This document shows, piece by piece, positions 27,072 to 36,109 of a stretch of DNA of 64,000 bases. Location: the NCBI RefSeq assembly GCF_041052385.1, contig NZ_CP163439.1:10467001-10531000 (forward strand), written 5' to 3'. This DNA comes from Streptomyces sp. R28 (GTDB taxonomy: Bacteria; Actinomycetota; Actinomycetes; Streptomycetales; Streptomycetaceae). The stretch's first letter is position 1. Every line of letters starts with the position of its first letter. Position numbers and translations under genes: made by a program. The notes under the pieces were generated by a model. The model saw only the letters and a program-made list of their open reading frames with translations, made no database searches and was not told the origin of the DNA.

Positions 27072-27490
27072 TGGTGAGCGCAGGGTCGGCGCCGAGGCTC
27101 ACGCGTACGGCTCGGGCGAGGGGAGCCGGCCGACGATCCGGGCGAGCCGCACAAGCCGGATCCAGCCGTGTCGCCCCGGGCGCCGGGTTCTTGCGCGGAT
27201 CCGGCCAAGCGGAGAACAGGGGCTTTGGTACCCATCGCAGCGGCTGCGGTCGCCGGGCGCGAGCACGCTGGTGGCCTCGGCGATCACCTCCCACCTCCGA
27301 CAGGCGGACGGACGGCCCAAGTCGGCACCACGGATTCAGTGGCGCCGTCGCTGAATGCGTTCTCTTTCTTCTATTGGACCTCTCGCGTCCGGACGGCCAC
27401 GCTGGAGTCGGTCCGGTACGGCCGTGATCCGCGGCCCGTCCGCCGGACGACAACGTTTCCCGCGCGACAGCCGAAAGAGGTCACGACCCC
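27072..27490. other. Intergenic region, 419 bases
   Basis: The 3' two thirds is ordinary promoter sequence, with an A/T-rich stretch near 27359-27376 before the aldo/keto reductase. On the minus strand, 27062-27300 has some coding-like third positions in two adjoining frames (SLGADPALTINA, stop at 27062, and RLVRLARIVGRLPSPEP), which could be a frameshifted relic converging on the MFS gene. The family was not recognised and I do not call it a gene. Confidence 0.4.
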
Positions 27491-28348
27491 ATGCACATGC
27501 GCCGCATCGGTGACGTCGAGGTCAGCGCGATCGGACTGGGTGCGATGCCCATGTCCATCGAAGGACGCCCGGACGAGGCACGTTCGCTCGCCACGATCCA
27601 TGCCGCGCTCGACGCCGGTGTGACCGTGATCGACACCGCGGACGCCTACCACCGGGACGCCGACGAGGTCGGCCACAACGAGACCCTGATCGCCAAGGCC
27701 CTCTCCTCCCACGACCTGGGCAAGGACGTCCTGGTCGCCACGAAGGGCGGCCATCTGCGCCCCGGCGACGGGAGTTGGACGCTTGACGGCAGCCCCCGGC
27801 ACCTCAAGGAAGCCTGCGAGGACTCCCTGCGCCGGCTCGGCGTCGAGGCCATCGGGCTCTACCAGTTCCACCGCCCCGACCCGAGGGTGCCGTACGCCGA
27901 GTCCGTCGGCGCCGTACGCGAGTTGCTCGACGAGGGCAAGATCCGCATGGCCGGAATCTCCAACGCGAACCCGGACCAGATCAAGCAGGCGAACGACATC
28001 CTGGGCGGCAGGCTGGTCTCCGTGCAGAACCAGTTCTCCCCGGCGTTCCGCTCCAGCGAGCCGGAGCTGCGCCTGTGCGACGAACTCGGCATCGCCTTCC
28101 TGCCCTGGAGCCCCCTCGGCGGCATCTCCCGAGCGCGCGAACTGGGCTCCGCCTACGCCCCGTTCGCCCGGGTCGCCGAGGCGCACGCGGTGAGCCCGCA
28201 GCGCGTGTGCCTGGCCTGGATGCTCGCCAAGTCACCGGTCGTCGTCCCGATCCCGGGCGCGAGCCGGCCGGAGACGATCCTGGACTCGCTCGCCGCTACC
28301 GACCTCGTGCTCACGGCCGAGGAGATCGCGGAGCTGGACGCCGTCTGA
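27491..28348 (+). CDS. Aldo/keto reductase
   Basis: 285-residue NADPH-dependent oxidoreductase of the (beta/alpha)8 AKR fold. The catalytic tetrad is visible: Asp48 (VIDTADAY), Tyr53, Lys85 (ATKGG) and His127 (YQFHRPDP). The cofactor-binding C-terminal segment VPIPGASRPETILDSL is typical. ATG 27491 follows GAAAGAGG. It reduces aldehydes or ketones in the cytoplasm; the physiological substrate is unknown. The downstream ABC exporter is in the same direction but separated by a likely promoter region. Confidence 0.92.
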   Translation: MHMRRIGDVEVSAIGLGAMPMSIEGRPDEARSLATIHAALDAGVTVIDTADAYHRDADEVGHNETLIAKALSSHDLGKDVLVATKGGHLRPGDGSWTLDGSPRHLKEACEDSLRRLGVEAIGLYQFHRPDPRVPYAESVGAVRELLDEGKIRMAGISNANPDQIKQANDILGGRLVSVQNQFSPAFRSSEPELRLCDELGIAFLPWSPLGGISRARELGSAYAPFARVAEAHAVSPQRVCLAWMLAKSPVVVPIPGASRPETILDSLAATDLVLTAEEIAELDAV

Positions 28349-28404
28349 TCCGTCCGGGAGTCCGCTGAAACTTTCTCCCGGGAATCCGTGCCCGACCGGG
28401 GGTG

Positions 28405-28438
28405 TATCCCTTCCCACATGGGATAGGAAAGCGCTCGC
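28405..28438 (+). promoter_or_regulatory. Two adjacent dyads before the ABC exporter
   Basis: TATCCC (28405-28410) and GGGATA (28420-28425) form an inverted repeat with a 9-base spacer. It abuts GGAAAGCGCTCGC (28426-28438), which carries the AGCGCT core of LacI-type operators but has imperfect arms. Both lie within 70 bases of the start at 28472. A regulatory role is inferred from position only. Confidence 0.35.
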
Positions 28439-28471
28439 TATGCATCCGGAACCCTGGGAAGGACAACGCCG

Positions 28472-30241
28472 ATGGCGTCGTCACACGAGAGACCGCTCGA
28501 CCACCGCTACCGCGGCGAACACCCCGTACGCACCCTCGCGTATCTGTTCCGCGCCGACCGCCACCGCCTCGCGGCGGCGGTCGGCGTCTTCACGGTCAAG
28601 CACAGCCCGGTCTGGCTGCTGCCGCTGATCACCGCGTCCATCATCGACACCGTCGTCCAGCACCAGCAGATCAGCCGGCTCTGGCTGAGCACCGGCGTCA
28701 TCATGCTCATCCTCCTGGTCAACTACCCCCTGCACGTGCTGTACGTACGCCTGCTGTACGGCAGCGTGCGCCGGATGGGCACCAGCTTGCGCTCCGCGCT
28801 GTGCACCCGCATGCAGCAGCTCTCCATCGGCTACCACTCGCGGGTCAGCGCCGGTGTGCTGCAGGCCAAGGTCGTGCGCGACGTGGAGACCGTCGAGCAG
28901 ATGGTGCAGCAGACCGCGGAAACGGGGCTCGGAGCCGGCACGGTGCTGATCGGCGGCCTCGTCATCATCGCGATCCGTACGCCGGAGTTCGTGCCCGTCT
29001 TCCTCGTCGTCGTACCGGCCGCCGCACTCGTCGTCGCCCGTCTTCGGGCTCGCCTGCGCACCCACAACGAGCACTTCCGCCACGAGGTGGAGACCCTGTC
29101 GTCCCGGGTGACGGAGATGACCCGTCTCATCCCGGTCACCCGCGCCCACGGCCTGGAGGGCAAGGCGCTGCGCCGCATGGACGGCACCCTGCACCGGCTG
29201 CTGGCCTCCGGCATGCGCCTCGACCTCGTCAACGGCCGCTTCGGCTCGCTCGCCTGGGTCGTGCTGAACGTCGTCGGCGTGCTGGTCCTCACCGGCGCGG
29301 CGTTGGTCTCGTACTACGGCGTCTGGGGCGTGACGGCCGGTGACGTCGTCATGCTGAGCGCCTTCCTGACCACCCTCACCAACTCCACGACAACGTTGGC
29401 AGGGCTGGCCCCGGTCATCACCAAGGGCCTGGAGTCCGTCCGCTCCGTCGGTGAGGTGCTCCAGGCCCCCGAACTGGAGGACAACGAGGGCAAGGCCGAA
29501 CTCACCGCCCTGCGCGGCGCCGTGACCTTCGACAGGGTCGGGTACGCCTACGAGGACGGCGCCCGCCCCGCCGTACGGGACTTCAGCCTCTCCGTCGCAC
29601 CGGGGGAGACCATCGCCCTCGTCGGCGCGTCCGGGGCGGGCAAGTCCACCTTGCTGAGCCTCGTCATCGGCTTCATCCGCCCCACCTCCGGCCGGCTGTC
29701 GCTCGACGGCACTGACATGAACACCCTCGACCTGCGCACGTACCGCCGCTTCCTCTCGGTCGTGCCGCAGGAGTCGATCCTCTTCGACGGCACGATCCGC
29801 GAGAACGTCGCCTACGGCATGGACGACGCCGACGAGGAGACGGTGCGCGCGGCGCTGCGCGACGCCAACGCGCTGGAGTTCGTGGACCAGCTGCCACAGG
29901 GCCTCGACACGCTGGTCGGTGAGCGCGGGGCGCGCCTGTCCGGCGGACAGCGGCAGCGGCTGGCCATCGCCCGGGCCCTGATCCGCGACCCCAGGGTGCT
30001 GGTCCTCGACGAGGCGACCTCGGCCCTGGACACCCGGTCGGAGGCGCTCGTCCAGGAGGCCCTCGCCCGCCTCCTGCACGGCCGCACCACGTTCGTGGTG
30101 GCGCACCGGCTGTCCACCGTGCGGGGCGCCGACCGGATCGTGGTGATGGGGGACGGCCGGATCCAGGAGATCGGCACGCACGAGGAACTCCTGCGCCGGA
30201 ACGGGGCGTACACCGCACTGCACAGCGGACAGGTCGCGTGA
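28472..30241 (+). CDS. ABC transporter, fused permease/ATPase (exporter half)
   Basis: 589-residue half-transporter: an N-terminal six-helix membrane domain (about 30-320) and a C-terminal ATPase. The nucleotide-binding domain shows Walker A GASGAGKST, Q-loop SVVPQESILF, signature LSGGQRQR and Walker B VLVLDEATSALD followed by the H-loop VAHRLS. ATG 28472 follows GGGAAGGA. It probably acts as a homodimer to export a lipid, drug or peptide. It ends 17 bases before a strong terminator hairpin shared with the convergent hydrolase gene. Confidence 0.93.
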   Translation: MASSHERPLDHRYRGEHPVRTLAYLFRADRHRLAAAVGVFTVKHSPVWLLPLITASIIDTVVQHQQISRLWLSTGVIMLILLVNYPLHVLYVRLLYGSVRRMGTSLRSALCTRMQQLSIGYHSRVSAGVLQAKVVRDVETVEQMVQQTAETGLGAGTVLIGGLVIIAIRTPEFVPVFLVVVPAAALVVARLRARLRTHNEHFRHEVETLSSRVTEMTRLIPVTRAHGLEGKALRRMDGTLHRLLASGMRLDLVNGRFGSLAWVVLNVVGVLVLTGAALVSYYGVWGVTAGDVVMLSAFLTTLTNSTTTLAGLAPVITKGLESVRSVGEVLQAPELEDNEGKAELTALRGAVTFDRVGYAYEDGARPAVRDFSLSVAPGETIALVGASGAGKSTLLSLVIGFIRPTSGRLSLDGTDMNTLDLRTYRRFLSVVPQESILFDGTIRENVAYGMDDADEETVRAALRDANALEFVDQLPQGLDTLVGERGARLSGGQRQRLAIARALIRDPRVLVLDEATSALDTRSEALVQEALARLLHGRTTFVVAHRLSTVRGADRIVVMGDGRIQEIGTHEELLRRNGAYTALHSGQVA

Positions 30242-30257
30242 CGCCTCCCACCTCGCA

Positions 30258-30290
30258 CCCGACCTCGTACCGAGCCGGTACGAGGTCGGG
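30258..30290. terminator. Bidirectional terminator
   Basis: CCCGACCTCGTACCG (30258-30272) and CGGTACGAGGTCGGG (30276-30290) form a perfect 15-bp stem with a 3-base loop, between convergent genes ending at 30241 and 30312. Like most Streptomyces terminators it lacks a long T-run. Confidence 0.85.
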
Positions 30291-30311
30291 GGAGCGGGTG
30301 GAGCGGCCGGA

Positions 30312-32897
30312 CTACGGGCGGTCGACGACTCGGCCCAGTTCGATGCGGTCGATGTCGGGTGCCCACGCCGTCGCGTTGCCGAACGTCACCTTGTTGGAGC
30401 CCTTCTGCAGGTCGACGGGGACGCCCAGCGTCCAGTAGTCGTCCGAGCTCCAGGTGTTCTTGAAGGTCACCTTCACCGGCGCCGCGTTCCCCACGGTGAT
30501 GTCCGCCGTACGGGACATGATGTCCGTGTTGTAGGCGTGGCCGTTGTCGCGCCGGTCGTTGTGCGCGTAGTGGACGACCAGCAGATAGCGGCCGGAGCTG
30601 GGCGCCCGCACCGTGAACTCGGCGGTGCTGGAGGGGCTGTTGCCGAGCTTGCCGATGTAGGAACCGGCGGAGGCGTACGCCGAGTCGACGAGTTCCGCCC
30701 CGCCCGCGAGGGTGGCGGAAGCCGCCTCGTAGGAGAGCGTGCCGGACGTCGATCCGTCGCCCGAGACGTCGAGGGAGCGGACGGAGGCCTGCCCCGCCGT
30801 CACCGCGACGCGGTTGTTGCCCGCCACCAGACAGAGCCGCAGGGCGCGTCCGGGCGCCGCCGTCACCGTCTCGCCGTGCAGCGCCAGCCGCACCGGCGCC
30901 GAGGCCCGAGGTACCACCGTGTAGTAGCCGTCACGCGGGGCGTAGACGTCGAACACCGCCTTGTCCCCCGGGCGCAGGACGAGAGAGCCGGTGCCCACCC
31001 CGGCCGACGACGCGTAGTCGTACGACGGCTTCCCGCTGATGTCCGCCAGCGTGGCCTCGTACGACGCGGAGGCCGCGCCCGTGCGGGCGGTCAGGTCTAC
31101 GCGGTCGAGGGTGACCTCGGCGTCGCCCTTCGCCAGCGTAATGACATGGGTGCCTTGGGACAGCCGTAGAGTGACGTCCTTCTTGGCGCGGTAGGTCCAG
31201 TTCTCCGTGGAGGGGTAGGTCACCGTGAGCGGGGTTCCGCCATCCACGGACACCTTCTGCGTGGCGGGGGTGCCGGACTGGTTGCCGTACAAAATCGCCA
31301 GGTCGTAGGTCCCTTCGCGGGGCACCGTGACCGTGAAGTCCACCTTGCTGGTGGCCTGGTTGAGGGAGCCGACGTCCTTGGTGCCGGAGGCGGCGTAGCC
31401 GTTGGCGTTCTCGACCGTGCCCTGGGTGTAGACCTTGCCGTCGGTGACGGCGGCGGCCTCGGCCTCGTACGACGCCGACCAGGGGACGGCGGCGGGGGAG
31501 GGGACGCCCGTACCGCCGGGGGTGAGGACGATCCGGTAGGCGGACATCTTGTGCATGCCGCGCAGCGGTACCGTCACCGAACCGTCGTCGGCGACCCGCA
31601 CCTTCGTACGGGTGAGGACGCGAGGCGTGGCGTGCTGCCCTTCGTAGCCGGACCAGGCGGCCTCGGCGACGGTAGCGGTGACCGTACGGCCGAAGAGGGA
31701 GCGGTCGACGCCCCGCACCACGACGTCGGAGTCGCCGGCGGAGCCGCCGAGCAGGACCTGGGCCTGGCGGCGGGAGGTGTCCAGCGAGGCCAGGCCCTGA
31801 AGGGTGTCGATGGTGTCGGGCCGCGGCGGGGTCACCTTGACGGTGTCACCGGTCATCCCGGCGTACCAGCGGAAGAACCACCAGCCGCCGTTGGGGATGT
31901 TCGACCGCACCACATGGCCGCTGAGGTTGCCGGCGGCGTCCCAGTAGGCCGCGTTGGCGTACACCTTGTTCCGCTCGAACATCGAGACCCACTGCACGAG
32001 TTGCCCCGGGACGGACAGGTCGCGACGGTTGGCGTACTCGTCGATGTTGATCTTCAGTGGTGAGATGCCCAACTCCCGTTCCAGGGAACGGTAGTTGTCG
32101 TAGTGCGCCTGGAAGTCGCGCAGCGAGCCGGAGCCCAGCTCGTGCCAGGTCATCACCTGCGGAAGGACGTTCTCCCGCTGGGCGAAGGCGAGGAAGTCCT
32201 TCAGCAGACGGGAGTGGTAGGCGGCTTCGTTCGGGCCCGCGATCCTCGCGTCCGGGTCGATCGCCCGGATGCGCTGGTACACCGTCTTCCAGTCCTTGAA
32301 GAACCGGTCCCGGTTGGCCTCGTACTGGGCCTGGTCGGCGACGCCGAGCTTGTACCAGATCTGGTCGGGCTCGTTGAACGGGATGTAGACGAACCGCTCG
32401 CTGTTCGGGTCCGCCGCCACCTCCTTGGCGATCTTGTCGACCTTGGGGAGGTAGTCGTCGATGCCGAGATCCTCGTACGGCCACTTGGCGTAGATGTCCT
32501 GCATCATCACGTTGATCTCGCCGCCGCCGTTGCGGAAGAACGACTTCGCGACGGTGAGCGCGTCGCCGTTGGGATGCTGGGCACCGCCCTGCGGCTTCTG
32601 CGAGATGCTGGTGACCTTCAGGGGCTCCAGCGCGGCGTCGCTGGGCACCCCGTCGTCGCTGAGCCCGTACAGCGCGCCGTTGGCGCCGAGCATCACCGGC
32701 CCCTGCGAGACGGACAGGTCGACGGTGAGGCGCTGCGGGTCGGCAGCGGCCGCGGGGTCCGCGGCGGGGAGAGTGGCTGCCATGGTGGCTGCTCCAAGTG
32801 CGGCTGATATCAAGGCGGTTCTGGCACGGAATCCCGTACGGAATCTGGTACGGAATCTGGTACGGGTACGGGTTCGTGTGCGGGCGGAGGTGATCAC
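30312..32897 (-). CDS. Secreted clan GH-A glycoside hydrolase with carbohydrate-binding modules
   Basis: 861 residues from GTG 32897, chosen for GGAGG about 9 bases upstream; a longer frame from 32930 overlaps the permease gene. The signal peptide has an unusual n-region of alternating Arg and Thr/Phe (residues 6-26), a hydrophobic core, and cleavage near residue 52. The catalytic domain (about 55-480) shows the GH-A pattern: IPFNEPDQ gives acid/base Glu176 and INIDEYAN gives nucleophile Glu287, similar to GH39-like enzymes. Two beta-sandwich CBM6/35-like regions follow (about 485-600 and 730-860). It is the last gene of a sugar ABC operon, so it probably releases the oligosaccharide taken up by that importer. 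The exact GH family is unresolved. Confidence 0.8.
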   Translation of the reverse strand: MITSARTRTRTRTRFRTRFRTGFRARTALISAALGAATMAATLPAADPAAAADPQRLTVDLSVSQGPVMLGANGALYGLSDDGVPSDAALEPLKVTSISQKPQGGAQHPNGDALTVAKSFFRNGGGEINVMMQDIYAKWPYEDLGIDDYLPKVDKIAKEVAADPNSERFVYIPFNEPDQIWYKLGVADQAQYEANRDRFFKDWKTVYQRIRAIDPDARIAGPNEAAYHSRLLKDFLAFAQRENVLPQVMTWHELGSGSLRDFQAHYDNYRSLERELGISPLKINIDEYANRRDLSVPGQLVQWVSMFERNKVYANAAYWDAAGNLSGHVVRSNIPNGGWWFFRWYAGMTGDTVKVTPPRPDTIDTLQGLASLDTSRRQAQVLLGGSAGDSDVVVRGVDRSLFGRTVTATVAEAAWSGYEGQHATPRVLTRTKVRVADDGSVTVPLRGMHKMSAYRIVLTPGGTGVPSPAAVPWSASYEAEAAAVTDGKVYTQGTVENANGYAASGTKDVGSLNQATSKVDFTVTVPREGTYDLAILYGNQSGTPATQKVSVDGGTPLTVTYPSTENWTYRAKKDVTLRLSQGTHVITLAKGDAEVTLDRVDLTARTGAASASYEATLADISGKPSYDYASSAGVGTGSLVLRPGDKAVFDVYAPRDGYYTVVPRASAPVRLALHGETVTAAPGRALRLCLVAGNNRVAVTAGQASVRSLDVSGDGSTSGTLSYEAASATLAGGAELVDSAYASAGSYIGKLGNSPSSTAEFTVRAPSSGRYLLVVHYAHNDRRDNGHAYNTDIMSRTADITVGNAAPVKVTFKNTWSSDDYWTLGVPVDLQKGSNKVTFGNATAWAPDIDRIELGRVVDRP

Positions 32898-32913
32898 GCT
32901 GTTGGACCTCCGG

Positions 32914-33744
32914 TCACTTGACGGCTCCACTGGTGATTCCGGACACGATCTTTCGCTGGCCGACGAGGAACACGGCGACCATGGGCAGGCTCATCACCAC
33001 GACGTACGCGAAGACGAGATGCCAGTTGTTGAGGTAGAGCTGGGCGGAGGCGACCTGGTAGAGGTTCAGCGGGAGGGTGGCCCGCTCGCCGCCGCCGAGG
33101 ACGAAGAAGGCGTAGAAGACGTCGCTCCAGGCGTAGAGCATCACCATGATCGTCGCGGTGGCGATCACCGGGCGCAGCAGCGGCAGGACGATCCGCCAGA
33201 AGATCCGCGACGGCGTCGCCCCGTCCATCCGGGCCGCCTCCTCCAGCTCCAAGGGAATGGCACGGATGAAGCCGGTCATGAAGAAGATCGACGTCGACAG
33301 GTACATGCCGGTGTAGACGGCGATCATGCCGGGCCGGGTGTTCGCCAGGCCCAGCTGCCGCAGCTCCATCACGATGGTGATGACCGCGGGCGGCAGCAGC
33401 AGGCCGCTGATGCAGAGCGCGTACGCCGTCGACACCAGCTTGGACTTGCGGCGCGCGAAGACCCAGGCGGCGCCCGCCCCGAGGAGCAGGACGAGGGCTA
33501 CCGAGGGCACCACGACCAGCAGGGAGTTGAAGAAGCCGCGCAGCATCTCGCCCTGGCTGACGGCGTCGGCGTAGTTGCCGGCGGGCTGCCAGTGCCGTGG
33601 CGGGTCGAGGTTGGGCGTGATGGCCTCCGCCTGCGGCTTGGCGGAGGTGACGGCGACCAGCCACAGCGGTACGCCGACGGCGAGACCGGCGAGCAGCAGG
33701 ACGAGGGCGGGGCGGCCGTAGCGCCATGCGACGGACGCCTTCAC
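32914..33744 (-). CDS. Carbohydrate ABC transporter permease (MalG type)
   Basis: 276-residue permease with six predicted membrane segments and the EAA loop EAARMDGATPSRIFWRIVLP. Its GTG start overlaps the stop of the upstream permease by 4 bases (GTGA), so the two are translationally coupled. It ends 16 bases before the start of the secreted hydrolase. No ATPase gene is present in the operon, as expected for an MsiK-powered system. Confidence 0.93.
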   Translation of the reverse strand: MKASVAWRYGRPALVLLLAGLAVGVPLWLVAVTSAKPQAEAITPNLDPPRHWQPAGNYADAVSQGEMLRGFFNSLLVVVPSVALVLLLGAGAAWVFARRKSKLVSTAYALCISGLLLPPAVITIVMELRQLGLANTRPGMIAVYTGMYLSTSIFFMTGFIRAIPLELEEAARMDGATPSRIFWRIVLPLLRPVIATATIMVMLYAWSDVFYAFFVLGGGERATLPLNLYQVASAQLYLNNWHLVFAYVVVMSLPMVAVFLVGQRKIVSGITSGAVK

Positions 33745-34661
33745 AGCAGCTGCTCCCTTCGCCGCAACCCGACGACCAGCGGAATCGCCACCGCAACCAC
33801 GACCAGGAAGAGGACGAGGCTCATCGCGGAGGCCTGGGCGTACAGGCCCTGTCCGAAGATCCGGAACATGTAGATGTTGAAGACCTCCGTGGCGGCCGCG
33901 GGCCCGCCGCCGGTCGTGGCCTGCACGATGTCGAAGGTGTTCATCGAACCGATTAGCGCCGTGGTGACGTTGAAGGTGACGGCCGGCGCGAGCATCGGCA
34001 GGCGCACCGACCAGAAGGTCCGCCAGGGTCCGGCGCCGTCCATCCGCGCCGCTTCGAGCATGTCGCCCGGAATGCCCTTGAGCCCGGCCAGGTAGATCAG
34101 CATGGACAGGCCCATCCACTTCCAGCCGTGGATGAGGGTGACGACGACCAGGGTCCAGGTCGTCGAGCCCAGCCAGGGAATGTCCGTCCCGAGCACGGAG
34201 TTGACGGCTCCGTCCTGGTCCAGCAGGGCCTGGAAGACGTAACCGGTGGCGAGCGCCGAGATGAGCACCGGCAGGAAGAACACCGCGCGGAAGAACCGGT
34301 TGAAGCGGCTGTCGGCCTCCAGGAGGAGCGCGAGCCCGAGCCCGAAGCCGTTCTGGAACAAGGCCGCCAGCAGCGCGTACAGCAGGGTCGTGCGGATCGC
34401 GCGGAGCAGCGAGCCGTCGTCGGCGATGGCCTTGAAGTTGTCCAGGCCCGCGAAGGCGATGTCCGCGTGGTACGAGGACCAGTTGGTGAACGGGTAGTAG
34501 AAGTTCAGCAGGTTGGGCACCAGGAAGAAGCCCGTGAAGACGACGACCGCGGGGAGCGCGAACCACCAGGGGTGGTGCACGGCCGCCCGCGGCAACCGTC
34601 CCACCTTCTTCGGCGCGCCCGTCACGGGCGCCGGATCGCTACGTACGACTGTGTGAGCCAT
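33741..34661 (-). CDS. Carbohydrate ABC transporter permease (MalF type)
   Basis: 306-residue permease with a hydrophilic N-terminus of about 30 residues, six predicted membrane segments and the coupling loop EAARMDGAGPWRTFWSVRLP. It starts at ATG 34661, two bases after the stop of the binding-protein gene. Together with the MalG-type partner it forms the translocation path of the second sugar importer in this window. Confidence 0.93.
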   Translation of the reverse strand: MAHTVVRSDPAPVTGAPKKVGRLPRAAVHHPWWFALPAVVVFTGFFLVPNLLNFYYPFTNWSSYHADIAFAGLDNFKAIADDGSLLRAIRTTLLYALLAALFQNGFGLGLALLLEADSRFNRFFRAVFFLPVLISALATGYVFQALLDQDGAVNSVLGTDIPWLGSTTWTLVVVTLIHGWKWMGLSMLIYLAGLKGIPGDMLEAARMDGAGPWRTFWSVRLPMLAPAVTFNVTTALIGSMNTFDIVQATTGGGPAAATEVFNIYMFRIFGQGLYAQASAMSLVLFLVVVAVAIPLVVGLRRREQLL

Positions 34662-34663
34662 CG

Positions 34664-35995
34664 TCAGAACCCGGGCGCGCCCTGGGCCTTGGCTACCTGC
34701 GCGAACTGGTCCTGGATCGCCTGGGCGACCTGTTGCGGGTTCTTCTTGTCGAAGATCATGTCGGCGAGGTAGAGGTGCGTGTCCGGGGCGACGATCGCCT
34801 TGGCCTGGAAGACACCGATGGCGGTGGGCAGGGCCGCGACCTGGGCCTTGGACGTCTGCGGCAGCCTGTCGGGAGTGGGCACGGACGGTTGCACGGACGG
34901 GATCTTCATCGCCTTGATGTAGTCGGCGTAGTCCGGGCCGAGCCAGAAGGCGAGGAACTGGCGGGCCGCGTTCTGCCGCTTCTCGTCACCGGTCTTGAAG
35001 GCGACCACACCGTTGGTCTGGTCGGGCGAGTCCATGCCGGTGGCCGCCGAGTCGGCGATCGGGAACCAGCCGATCTTCTTGTCGATCTCGGCGGTGGAGT
35101 ACTTGGCCTGCAACTGGCTCTGGAAGGAGGTGACGTTGAGGACCATGCCGGCCTCGCCCTTCCACAGCGCGTCGGCCTGCCCGGTGAAGGTGCCGGTGCG
35201 GTAGTTCTTCTGGGCGAGCCCGGCGTCGAGCAGCTTCTCCTTGTACTTCTTGATGGCGCCGACGACGACCGGGTCGGTCCACTTCTCCTGGTTCTTGTTG
35301 AGCCCGTCCCACCACTGCTGGTCGAGGTCGGTGAGCTGGACCTGCATCTGCCACTGCAGGGGCCACTTGTCGCCGCCGGCCTCGTAGAAGGCTGCGGCGT
35401 CCGACTTGTCGACCACCTTGTGGCCGAGCGCCAGCAGCTCGTCGTAGGACGTGGGGAAGTCCTTCCCGCTCAGCCCGGCCTGCTTGAAGACGTCCTTGTT
35501 GTAGTAGACGCCGAGCATGGCGGGGCTGGTGACGATCGCCGCGTACCGCTTGCCGTCGATCATGCCGAGCGACTTCTCGGTGTCGCCGAGCCTGGCCTCC
35601 CACGGCTCCCCGTCGAGGGTGAGGAGGTTCTGCTGGGGCTGGATGAACGGCAGCGTGGAGATGGACGGTTGCCAGAACATCAGGTCCGGGCGGTCGCCGG
35701 AGGCGAGCTTCGTCGGCACGTTCTGCTCGTACAGGTCCGGGATCGCCTGGGTCTCCACCGTCGCGCCGGTGGCCTTCTCGAAGGCGTCGATGACCTGCTG
35801 GGGCGCGTTGACCGTGTTCTGCGCCGTCCACATCGTCAGCTTCACGCCGTCCAGGCGGGCGGTCGGATCGACGGCGGCCTGCTTCCCGTCCGCGCCGGAG
35901 TCGCCGGAAGAGCCGGCCGTCGGGTCGCTGCACGCGGTGGCGGCGAGGCCGAGGGCGCATATCAGCGCCAGGGCGGGGAGAGCTCTTGTCTTCAT
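34664..35995 (-). CDS. Carbohydrate ABC transporter, solute-binding lipoprotein
   Basis: 443-residue binding protein. The ATG at 35995 (with AAAGG upstream) is preferred over an adjacent GTG at 35998. A short basic start, a hydrophobic core and the lipobox ATAC give lipidated Cys22. The mature protein has LTMWTAQNTVNAPQQVIDAF near the N-terminus, like other family 1 sugar-binding proteins. It is the first gene of an operon with two permeases and a secreted hydrolase, under a LacI-type regulator encoded just upstream. The neighbouring GH36 enzyme suggests an alpha-galactoside or a galactose-containing oligosaccharide as ligand; that is inference. Confidence 0.92.
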   Translation of the reverse strand: MKTRALPALALICALGLAATACSDPTAGSSGDSGADGKQAAVDPTARLDGVKLTMWTAQNTVNAPQQVIDAFEKATGATVETQAIPDLYEQNVPTKLASGDRPDLMFWQPSISTLPFIQPQQNLLTLDGEPWEARLGDTEKSLGMIDGKRYAAIVTSPAMLGVYYNKDVFKQAGLSGKDFPTSYDELLALGHKVVDKSDAAAFYEAGGDKWPLQWQMQVQLTDLDQQWWDGLNKNQEKWTDPVVVGAIKKYKEKLLDAGLAQKNYRTGTFTGQADALWKGEAGMVLNVTSFQSQLQAKYSTAEIDKKIGWFPIADSAATGMDSPDQTNGVVAFKTGDEKRQNAARQFLAFWLGPDYADYIKAMKIPSVQPSVPTPDRLPQTSKAQVAALPTAIGVFQAKAIVAPDTHLYLADMIFDKKNPQQVAQAIQDQFAQVAKAQGAPGF

Positions 35996-36109
35996 CACGT
36001 GCCTTTCGCGAACGGATGGTTCAGGAAGCAGGAATCAGAACAGCGGTGCTCGTGCGGATCGTGCGGAGCGTTCAGGGATCGTGTGGCCAGGTCAGCGATC
36101 GTGTGGCGT

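Noticed and set aside
27062..27300. Possible frameshifted gene relic on the minus strand
   Set aside because: Two adjoining frames look slightly coding (ending SLGADPALTINA), but no family was recognised and a frame jump is needed, so it is only mentioned under the gap.
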